Assembly: GCA_036873755.1 (NCBI GenBank)
Contig: JAVTVY010020446.1
Coordinates: forward strand, 1-64,000
Origin: Hanleya hanleyi
Taxonomy: Eukaryota > Mollusca > Polyplacophora > Lepidopleurida > Hanleyidae
Length of the DNA stretch: 64,000 bases
Direction of reading: 5' to 3'
Shown here: piece after piece, positions 33,015 to 43,500 of the stretch
How positions within the stretch are numbered: position 1 is the stretch's first letter
Layout: every line of letters starts with the position of its first letter
Program-made: the position numbers and the translations under genes
Notes under the pieces: model-generated
Database searches by the model: none
The model's input: only the letters and a program-made list of their open reading frames with translations
What the model was told of the DNA's origin: nothing

Positions 33015-33220
33015 AGCGCGTCGAGACAGGCGTTAAGGCGTAAAGATAGGGCGTTGACGGGCGTTAAGGGGCAACGATGGGCGTCACTGCATTTCGTTGT
33101 ATTGGTGGCAATTCCACGAAAATCAGAGCTTCTGAGCTAGTTCAACAGGGCGTTGAGACGAGCATTAAGGCGTTGAGGCAGGTGTTAAGGCGTAACGAAG
33201 GGCGTCACTGCATTTCGATG
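33015..33220. repeat. GGGCGTTAAGGCG satellite, block 2
   Basis: Same unit and spacer as at 29816-30370, including 'tattggtggcaattccac' and 'agagcttctgagctagttca'. Confidence 0.8.
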
Positions 33221-33224
33221 AATT

Positions 33225-33760
33225 AGTGACAATGTTTTCCCCTATTTTAGGGGTAAATTCCGTGTTCCGCATTTTATATTTTCGGGGACAAATCCTCAAT
33301 TTACATGCACCCATCCTACCTCTCTCAGCAGGCCCTGATAAGCCCGGGGGCCCAATATCAGCCCTTTTGGATATGGTTGATAGGGGTTTTCCCCTATTGT
33401 ATGGGTAAAGTCCGTGTTCCGCTTTTTATATTTTCGGGGACAAATCCTCAATTTACATGCACCCACCCTACCTCTCTCAGCAGACCCCGATAAGCCCGGG
33501 GGACCGATATTAGCCCTTTTGGATATGGTTGATAGGGGTTTTCCCCTATTGTAGAGGAAAAGTCCGTGTTCTGCTTTTTTGTATTTTTTTCTGGAGAAAC
33601 TTTTACATACACCCACCCAGGACTTGATGAGCAGATCCCGATAAGCCTGGAGGACCGATATTAGCCCTTTTGGACATGGTTGATAGGGGTTTCCCCTATT
33701 GTAGAGGTAAAGTCCGTGTTCCGCTTTTTATATTTTTGGGGACAAATCCTAAATTTACAT
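33225..33760. repeat. About 153-bp tandem repeat, 3.5 units
   Basis: Units start 'ttttcccctatt' at about 33231, 33388, 33540 and 33690. Each has 'gtccgtgttccgct', 'ggggacaaatcct' and 'gataagcccggg'. Confidence 0.85.
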
Positions 33761-33764
33761 TACA

Positions 33765-33858
33765 TCGAGTGAGGTGTTAAAGTGAAGCGCTCCTCCAGGG
33801 CGATCAAGCCATGACTTGATCGCCCTGGAGGAGCGCTTCACTTTAACACCTCACTCGA
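33765..33858. repeat. Perfect hairpin, 44-bp arms
   Basis: 33765-33808 and 33815-33858 are exact reverse complements around a 6-base loop, CCATGA. The right arm continues into the inverted repeat matching 29031-29225, so the left arm is a fold-back copy of that repeat's end. Confidence 0.9.
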
Positions 33859-33975
33859 CCCAATCGCTCCATGCAACATATTTGAAGTGTGGGGACTATT
33901 TTCTGTCCGCGTAGGCTTTTTTCCGCGACCGCATCACTGCCAAACCGCAGAGGAATACATCCCCACGAATATAGG
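33801..33975. repeat. Right arm of the dispersed inverted repeat pair
   Basis: Reverse complement of 29031-29225; see that entry. The pair encloses the satellites and the Penelope element. Confidence 0.7.
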
Positions 33976-34133
33976 CGCTTTGATGCTCTCAATATAGGCG
34001 TTTTGATGCTCTCAATATAAGCGCTTTGATCCTCTTAATATAGGCGTTTTGATGCTCTCAATATAGGCACTTTGATGCTCTCAATATAAGCGCTTTGATG
34101 CTCTCAATATAGGCGCTTTGATTCTCTCAATAT
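33966..34133. repeat. 23-bp tandem repeat, about 7 units
   Basis: Unit AATATAGGCGCTTTGATGCT plus CTC, with small changes (agg/aag, gcg/gcactt). Confidence 0.9.
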
Positions 34134-34349
34134 ACAGCGAACATCTGCACACACTCACGCTGATTGACCTTTGGTGTGGTGCATCATGGGTTATAGTGCA
34201 CTTGACCTCTGGTCACGTGACCTCCCATGACCTCCCCACAAAAGTAGGTCAAGTAGAGTTAACATGCTGTCGAGTCTATATGCTCTTTATATACTACTCA
34301 TACTACTCTGAAGACGTCAGGAACACCAAGCAGTAGAGTGCCAAATATG

Positions 34350-35830
34350 CAGATTATCAAAAATTTTGCAATTAGAAATGGCCCCTAAGGTTTCCGTTCA
34401 ATCAGAGAAACCTGCAGTCATTACGTCTCTTGATGTATCGATGATCATACCAAGCATCATACTGAATCCTTGAACAGTATCAAAGGATATATAGATCATC
34501 AATGATTTTACATAAAATTAAACACGGCTGGCAAGATTTCCATCCAATCAGAGAAAACGGTTCTGTCAAATATTTTTAGTCTCTTGATGTATTGATGATG
34601 TACACGTACAAAATATTGCTTCAAACACTTGAACAGTACCAGATGTGTAGATTTTGCATAATTTAAAGATGGCAATCAAGTTTTCCACCTATTCAGAGAA
34701 ACTGGTTGCAATTATTGCAAGTTAGCTGATGTATCGATGATTTATAGTTTCATATGAAACACTAAAATGGTATCAGATCTAGATCATTAATTATTTTGCA
34801 TAAATTAAACAGGATTTTCACCCAATCAGAGAAACCAGTTCTGTCATTCATCGTAAGTCTCTTGATGCATCGATGATGTATACCAAATATTACATCGAGC
34901 AGTTGAACGGTTTCAGAGATAGAGATCATTAATGATTTTGCATAAATTAAAGATGGCCGCTAAACTTCCCGCCACTCAGGGGAACTAATGTGGTTATGCA
35001 TTGCAAGTCTCTTGATACATCAATGCTGTATACCAAGTTTCGTATGAAAGACTAAAATGGTACCAGAGATATAAATCATTAAAGATTTTGCATAAATTAA
35101 AGATGGCCGCCAAGATTTCCGTCCAATCAGAGGAACCAGTTCTGTCATTCATTGTAAGTCTCTTGATGCATCGATGATGTATACCAAATTTTACATCGAG
35201 CACTTGAACGGTATCAGAGATAGAGATCATTAATAATTTTGCATAATTAAAGATGGCCGGCCATCCTTCCCCTCACTCGGAGGAACTGATGTGGTCATTC
35301 ATTGCAAGTCTCTTGATATGTCGATGCTGTATATCAAGTTTCGTAAAGAACACTTAAATGGTATCAGAGATATACATCATTAAGGATTTTGCATAAATTA
35401 AAGATGGTCACCAAGGTTTCCACCCAATTTGGGAGACTGGTTTGGTCATTCCTTTGAAGTTTCTTGATGCAAATTAATGGTTTCGCATGAATTAAATATG
35501 GCCGCCAAAGTTTCCACACAATCGGGTCCAGATTCAATAGGGTTCTGGGTCACGAGCATATGGGATGTGCATGGCAAGTTTGGTGTGCCTAGGGTAAGTC
35601 GTTCCAAAGATATCTTGGTAACGAGAAAGCTGTGGTTTCGCATAAATTAAAGATGGCCACCAAAGTTTCCAACCAATTGGGTCCAGATTCAATACTATTC
35701 TGGGTCACGAGTATATGGATGTGCACTGCAAGTTTGGTGTTCCTAGGGTAAGTCGTTCTAAAGATATCTTGGTAACGAGAAAGCTGTGACGGACAGACAG
35801 ACGGATGGATGTTCATGACGACGAAAAACA
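34350..35830. repeat. About 160-bp tandem repeat array, copy 2
   Basis: Nine or so degenerate units of the family at 11600-12430, with the same order of blocks and the same end ('gagaaagctgtgacggac', 'atgacgacg', 'cccttcggc'). The shared end suggests a defined mobile unit rather than a local satellite. Confidence 0.8.
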
Positions 35831-37659
35831 CCCTTCGGCCAAATTTTGGCCGAGGGGTGGAAACGACATAAAGACAAACACTCATTAATACTACCCACCC
35901 CCACCCCCCCACCCCTCATATCAGAATTCAGCCGGTTGTATGGAATCATGTCTGTAATTCCGAAAATAATTAAATACCAATGCTGTAGGAATTTTCTTTA
36001 CCTAAACGGTATCATAAGAAATAACGAAATATATATTTTTTAATATCTAAATAATTGCTTTAATGCCAGTAACAAATGCAGACTATCTCAGTCCGGGCTG
36101 TATCATCATTAACAAACAAATCACAAACGTAACGAATTACAAACAAAAAACAGTAAATACGTTGATCTCTGATTGTCAACCAAAGCTCAATCTAATTATT
36201 TAATGAACAAATTTAAAGCTGAATTTTAACTTGAGAAACCCCTGTATATAATTTTACAAAGTATGTAATACACACAAAAGGAACCTGTTCCAACCTTAAT
36301 TGTGTTGAAACAACGCACTCTTGGGTTAAAACAACACAAGCCTTGTTGTGAAAATTAGACACAAGCCGGTCTTAAAAAACCCTGTAAATAATAACATATT
36401 GTTATGTAATAATAACGCATGATTATGTAAATAATAGCATTATTTTTAGGCACCCTCAAGCCTTCATTGAAGGATTCAACGTTTGACATATATGTGCCAC
36501 TGATGGTGTTCTTTCACAAAGGTTAATCTTTCAAAGATAAAACCTCCATGGGTCGCCCTGCGCTTGGATATGAACACCTTGGTTATAACGCAAACATGGA
36601 ATCATTCAGACAAATTAACATTACGCACATGTGTATGTCATGGATCATTAGCTGAGTGGGGAACAATTCCTGATCGTACAAAAATAAAACAAACAAAACA
36701 CTAGGCATCAAAGTGAGACCTATATAAGAAATTAAAAGTATTTAGCACTAGTTGCAATAAAACAAAATATACAAAAAAGCAAGAACATATATCATCATAC
36801 ATAACAAAGAGAATCGATATTAAGTAGTCTATATCTCGCATGAATCATTCATAATGAATTTCAGGTCTGTAAACTCCCTGATAATGTGCACAAGTACACA
36901 GTACTAACATTTAATCTCTCTGTAATGATTCGTATATAGTTAGTCTTTTTTACATTTAATCTCTCTAATAATTCGCATTAGCTGTAATTCTGAATTTTAA
37001 TCTCTCTAATGCTGTGCTCCCTGGTGTTCAAGTACAGTTTTGACTTATAATCTCATCAATAATTCGCAAATGTCAAGTACAGCTTTGATGTTCAATATTC
37101 CCTTTAACACAGTGAATTACTTTTATTTACATATTATACGATACGACATAACGTAGTGATTCAGTACTATACAAAATCATTGTATTGCGCGTTAGTGTGA
37201 AAATACCGGTACCATACATAGTACTAAACTCCCATTTGGACAGGGATAAGAGATGCAGAAATTCATATTATTTGTCACTTTATGATTCTGATTAGCAAAA
37301 TTAATTTGTTTGCGAGTGAAAAAAAAGGTTCCTTCTTGCATTGATCGCAAAACTATTGACAGTAGATAAAAATCTTCCAGAGAAAGGGACCGAACGTGAA
37401 ACGGACTGACAGAGACGAACGGACGGACAGAGACGAACGGACAAACAGAGACGCTCCGACAGAGAGAGATGAACGGACGGAATCACAAAACATATCCCCT
37501 CTATTGCGGGCGTAAATAAAGCATCTTTAAGATACAGTCAAACACATTGTACAAAATAGTCAAAAACACCGTTACAATTAAGTACTGCCAAACATTGTCA
37601 AAACCAAAATACTGTGTTAAATTACTTTCAAAACATCGTGACAATTTTTGTGAAGATAT
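35831..37659. other. AT-rich non-coding stretch
   Basis: No gene seen. 37385-37480 has a short tandem repeat based on GACAGAGACGAACGGACG. The rest is simple AT-rich DNA with 'aatctctctaat' motifs at 36910-37060. Confidence 0.45.
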
Positions 37660-38660
37660 CGTTTTCAAATATTTTGAAAACATAGCTCATAATGTTACAG
37701 TATTTCTCAAACATTCGTTACACCAGGGGCCCAAGATCAGATAAATCATCAAAGTTCAGTCAAATACATCCAGTTACCGTTTCGTTAATTATCCATACAT
37801 CGATACAGCGCCGTCAAAAATACCACTTATCGTTGTTAAATACATTGTTAAAGTACAGTCAAACGCGTCATTTATCATCGATGAATACATCGTTACAGGA
37901 CTGTCAAAATTACCAGTTATCGTCATCAAATAAATCGTTACAGTAGTGTCAAAAATACAGCACTTACGATTGCCAAATACATCATTACAACGGAGACATA
38001 CACATGCACATATCGTTCTCAAATATATATTTCATAGTACATTCAAAAATACAACTTATCTTGTCATACATCGTTACAAAAGTATCACATATCATTGTCG
38101 AATACATTATTTAAGAACAGTCAAAATACCACTTATCGTGTTCAAAATACATCAAATTACCATTATTGCTGTCAAATACAGCCTTACAGTTCTGTCAATT
38201 ACCACTTATCACTGTCAAATGCATCGTTACAGTATGGTCAAACATACCACTTATACCGTTGCAGCACTACCACAAAAACTACCACTTATCGCTATCAAAT
38301 GTATCGTTACAGTTCTGTCAAATTACCACTTATCACTGTCAAATGCGTCGTTACAGTTCTGTCAAATTACCACTTATCACTGTCAAATGCATCGTAACAG
38401 TTGTCAAATTACCACTTATCACTGTCAAATGCGTCGTTACAGTTGTCAAATTACCACTTTATCACTGTCAAATGCATCGTTACAGTTCTGTCAAATTACC
38501 ACTTATCACTGCCAAATGCATCGTTACAGTACAGTCAAACATACCACTCCTCGTTGTCAGATACATCGTTACAGCACAGTCAGAATTACCACTTATTGTT
38601 GTTAAATACATTGTTACAGTAAAAGATCACTTATCGTTGTCATATACATCGTCACAGTAA
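37660..38660. repeat. About 44-bp tandem repeat array
   Basis: The core CATCGTTACAG plus TGTCAAATTACCACTTATC and a link 'actgtcaaatg' repeats about 20 times, regular at 38200-38530 and degenerate outward. Tyr/Leu/Ser-rich open frames of up to 219 codons cross it in several frames only because the repeat lacks stops. Confidence 0.85.
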
Positions 38661-40542
38661 CGTAGGAAAAAAACAAAATGTAGTAGTATATTTTCAGATA
38701 CGTAATTCCAATACTGACAAAACATGACATTACAATACTGAGGAAATAATATTCATTGTCAAGTACAGCGTCATATAACTTTCATTCAGAATCAAAATAC
38801 CTACACATGAACAGAAAATGAGGTACAATATTGAAACATGCACTTAAACACGGTTTTCACATGCATCATTTTGAAAACAAAAAATAACTCGTTTGCGAGT
38901 TGAAAGAACATTGTCTTCATTACATACTCTCGAAATTCTTGGTTCTTCAGAAATAATAGAACCCAATTTGGTTGTTTCCCTGCTACAGAAGTGGGACCAA
39001 AATAAAGAACCCATACCTTACGAAGAACACAAAGAACCAAATATTCTGAAGAACCGAGATATCTGAGAATTTAAAATCCCTACCATCATCTTTCGACACA
39101 CATATAAATAACAGGGCTTCGTTTTTAGCGTGAGTGATAGCTCACCTGCGCGCAAACACTCTCGTAAATTCACGTCACGAGAGGTATTTTTAACTCCCGT
39201 AAACTGTCATATTTTATATTGTATTATATTGCAGCCGGACTTTCAAATACCCTCTCCTAAATACTCTGACGTGAGCTATTTTTAGCTCGCGTGCTAATTC
39301 TAAACACGAAGCCCTGAATAAAAAAAATTATTTGGCCATCTAAGACCTTGATTTTCTGACAGGAATGTACTATCATACCGTAAAATAGTAGTCTCTCAGC
39401 ACCTAGTCACGTATCATAATGCACAGGATAAAAAAAAAACAATTTAAATAACAAATTACGTCTCAAACAACAAAACAAATCTCATAAATCACTCATAAAA
39501 GCAAACTAAACAAAATAAATAAATTGCTTTTCAAGCAATATTTCAGGCACATGAAATTGACTAGCAAACGGGGCTAAAAATAAGAGAATTAAATTAGCTC
39601 TCATACAAATTGCATGGAGTTAAATAACAAAAATAAAGACGTAAGAACAAGTAACCATCATATGCTCAGCATTAAGATATATATCACCTTAAATATCTTG
39701 TGGAAACAATCGGGCCCCAATGGAAAAATTTTATTTAGGCTTAGCTTACCCTATCATAAATTTATATAAATAAATATAAAAAATAAAAATAGAACTAATC
39801 GTAAATTGGACAAATATCTTACTTCTGAAAGAGAGACAAAATGTTATCATTACACAAGAGAATATCATCCATGCAATAATTTATAAACCAAAGATGTTAC
39901 TATAAATAGTTATATTTTTAGCACTGGTTACCAGAGAACAGAAAAGCATCATGTCCTTGAATACAATGCTCTGCTTTACAGTGTAAAGCATACGTTCAGG
40001 TTTAGAAAACTAAGGTTTAGGTTTTAAACACACCAATGCTTGGGTTATAAACAAATTTGTGTTGAAAACCTAAACACGTGTTTAAACTCAAACGCCACAA
40101 TGTTTAAACCCTTAACACGTTTGAGCTGAAACGTGTTCCTCACTTTAGTGTTTAGGCTAGCCTTCAAATCCTGAACACATGTTTTACAGTAAACAGGGAC
40201 ATGTCATCGAACAAGAGTATTCGTTCCTGAGGCTAAAGCGACATTCTTTCCAGACTGCTCCAAGCCAATCAATTGCACACCAAAAGAGATTTGTCTTTCC
40301 AGCAGAGTACAGTTATTGTGGTACAGTTATTTCTCCACAGGTCAGGGCCCCAGAAAAGTCATCACCCGGATTGTTCTTTCTCGTGGCTAAGTTCTTTCCT
40401 TTCACGAATTATTCTTTACAGCGACCAAACTCGTAGAACATTGCGATGCCCAAACATTTAGCTCCTTGTCTGAATGTAGTTCACCACGACAGTTGAGGTA
40501 TGATGCGGTTTAAACTCTCCTAAACAGAACTTTGTCAACTGT
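38661..40542. other. AT-rich non-coding stretch, 3' side of the 40.5-kb gene
   Basis: It holds the MITE at 39112-39316. 39988-40180 is repetitive with AAACACGTGTTT-like palindromes and inverted ends (GTTCAGG, CCTGAAC). A TTTATT at 39730-39735 would be a minus-strand AATAAA signal for the gene starting at 44955, but with an 800-bp 3' UTR this is only a guess. Confidence 0.4.
39112..39316. mobile_element. Small MITE with CAGGGCTTCG ends
   Basis: A 205-bp element with inverted ends CAGGGCTTCG and CGAAGCCCTG and subterminal inverted blocks around GTGAGC. The CAGGG start resembles hAT elements. The flanking 8-mers (ATAAATAA, AATAAAAA) match only partly, so the target duplication is not proven. 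Confidence 0.6.
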
Positions 40543-43500
40543 CTATTGCTGAGGAACAGCTTCGCATATATCCAGCCATATGTACTGAAGAGCTCGGATA
40601 CCAATCGTCTGGTCAGAAAATTTCACGACTGGACCATTCAATCCTACCAGACGCCTATAGAAAGACCCAACTTCACCAAGTGATGACAGATAGGCCTTGT
40701 ACAGATCCACGATTTGCGGACTATCCTCCATCTCTCTGTACCTCCTGCACGGATCTGTGGGCTTCGCACTGTCCGGAGTCTGCTTCCAGTAGTCTATAAA
40801 CTTGCCGTGCTCGTCTTCACCGACCTTGAATTGCTTGCACTGGAGATTCTTGTGTGTGACATACCCCTTGACTCCGAACAGTTTGAAGTTATAATAGAAC
40901 AAGGTGTACTGGAGATTTTTGGCCGATTTATTGCCAAATATCCGGGCGTGCCACAAGTGTCGCTCTTCCGTTTCCGAGAGAAGGGTTATGACTTGCAGTT
41001 TAGTTGGCTTGGACCGTTCCTTCAGCTCAACGGGTTCCAGAGATTTCATACGGCAAAACAAGGCGGTCTGGAATGCTTCGAATCTTTCATCCTTTGTGTT
41101 CATAAAGTCCAAATCCGGTCTTCCGGTACCCCGCAGATGGCGAAGCATGCCACAGGCAAGCGAGTAGACGCAAGCTGATGTGTAGTTCGAGCCGTCCGAC
41201 TTCACAACATCAGTGACCATCTTAGCCAGATGTTTGTTCACGTCATCAACACTCATCGCCTCTAATTCTGGAACAATGGAATGGTTCTCAATTCGCTGAG
41301 CAAGACGCCACTTCTCAAACATATGGATGGCCCATTTGGTATTCTTGTCCGTGCTCTCTTTGGTCCCATCTTTTCCTGATGTAGTAGCAAACGGCGAATC
41401 AGATAAAGCTACCCCACTTATGATACTGGATGATTGTTGTTCATTTGTTTCTGCAGAGCCTTGCCGCTCAACTGGTTGAAGGGATGCGGCAGCTCGGAGG
41501 GGAACCGCGGGAGGATCATCGAAAGGCGCTTCCGGTCGTTGACGATTGGCTGCCCCAGAAGCACGCGCAGCTACATCAGAATCGGAGTCAAAGATCTTTT
41601 CTTCATCAGCGGATAAGCTTGCCTTCATCGAAGGTTTGGGAAGGATGGGTCTAAAATCCCCGTGGTGTGATTGAGAAAGTGTAGACGAACTTTTACTGCC
41701 ATTTTCGCGCTGTCTCAGTTTCTTCATCTGGTTTCGCACTGCCACCTGTATTGGTTTCACGTCGTTTCCTACACACGGATTCTTTCGAGCGTGGCGAATT
41801 AGCCCCTGGGTGAGAAATGGTAGGGAATTTGTAGGAAAGTACGAGCCATCGCTTCGCTTGGCTTCAAGGATGAAACGGGTCACATTGGTCTTAATCTGCT
41901 CCATGTCCATTGTCAGAAGTGGAGGTATTTTCTCTCGAGGGTGGGAAAGGCGCCATTTGTCGAACACTCGCACTGCCCACATAGTCGCTTTCATGGTGCT
42001 CCGGGTTTCTGTCGGCATGGACTGGTTACTTCTCTGTTCGATTTGTGACGCCTCTTCTTCCAGCATCGCCTTATGGTCGATCCGCCTTTGCTTCATTTTG
42101 ACACCTAGATCGCGGAAGGTCTGGTGTAGCTGGGAAAATCGAGCATCCTGAAGGTCCATTATATCCATATCAAACCTGTGGTGGTTCCTAAGGTGACGGA
42201 CAAGAGCATAACCAATTGCCGGAACTGTCGCTGGGGAAACATTTTTATCCGTGATTTCCCGGAAGAAAACAGAAAGGTAGCTGTCCATCTGGTCTGCGTC
42301 CAAATTTTCCAGGGGAGGAATTGTGTAGCGGTGAAAGCTTTCACTCCACTGATGAAACAAATCAGCCGCCCATTTTGTTCCTTTCTTTGAGCAAGTTTCT
42401 CGTCTGGTAGTAGATTCACTTTTGAGTGGATGGTCGGTCGCTGCTTTTTTACAGTTGGTTGTACACGAACCTGCCGTGGAAGGAGGACTTGAACCAACAA
42501 CCTTCAGTTTAACTTGATGTCGAACTCCGCTTCTGATTCTGTGCCTCCTCTTTACTTCCCTTGATCCCATGGCCTCGAAGCGTTTCATTTCTATGGCCAG
42601 AACCTGGTTGATTGGTTTGAACATGTTATCCGGCGAACCAATTTCCACCTCTTCTAGTTTTATGTATTCTATGTTGTTCCTCACATAACGCAACAGTCCC
42701 TGGCCGAGGGCTTGCAATGACTTAGGAGGGTACGGTGTCCCATCCACCTTCCGGATTTCTACGAGGAATCTACAAAGTTGAGTGTTTATCTCGTGCACAC
42801 TCATGTTAAGCAATGATGGGATGTTTTCAAATGGCGACTTTCCACGTCGCCATTCTCGAAAGATGTTTACTGCCCAGTCAGTCACTCTCTTTGTGCTGTT
42901 CGTCTCCCGTCGAATAACAGCTACTTTCTTCTCGTAAATTCGGTGATTCTTGATCCATGGGCTCAATTTAACATCTCTTGGTCTGTGTTTATGCAACTTT
43001 TTGGTCCTTGTTGTATCACCCCCGGAATAGTGTGTGTAAGTAGAACTTGGAGAGCATTCATTTGAAGACATCCCGCTATGGCGACTGGTGTAGGACTTCT
43101 GGGGGCTGTCGGACCACCACTCCTGCACATCATCAGCATCCGGAGCCTTATCAGAAAGCTCGTCAGATAAATTTATTTTGCTGTGGCACGTAGAAGAAAA
43201 ATCTACTAGGTTTGGCTTCACTGCAGTAAGATCCATGGCAGTGTCAAGAAAATCTGATGTTTCTTTTACACCAAGTGCATGCGTCATCCTAGCTGGGAGA
43301 AAAGAATATGCTGACTGTTTTGAGATTTGAGCAGAAGTTACTCCGGAAGTTTCGCAGAATGAATGATCATAGACCTGTTTTGTAGACAGATCCAGTGGCT
43401 GCATTTCAAGCTTATCAACCAGTGTCTCCGGACCTGTTATTCTCTTCAGGCTAAGGTCAAGCGGTTCTGTTTGTGTAAAGCTCCCGGCTGCTGTAGTCCT

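Noticed and set aside
37692..38660. Open frames of up to 219 codons rich in Tyr, Leu and Ser
   Set aside because: They come from the 44-bp tandem repeat, which is open in several frames.
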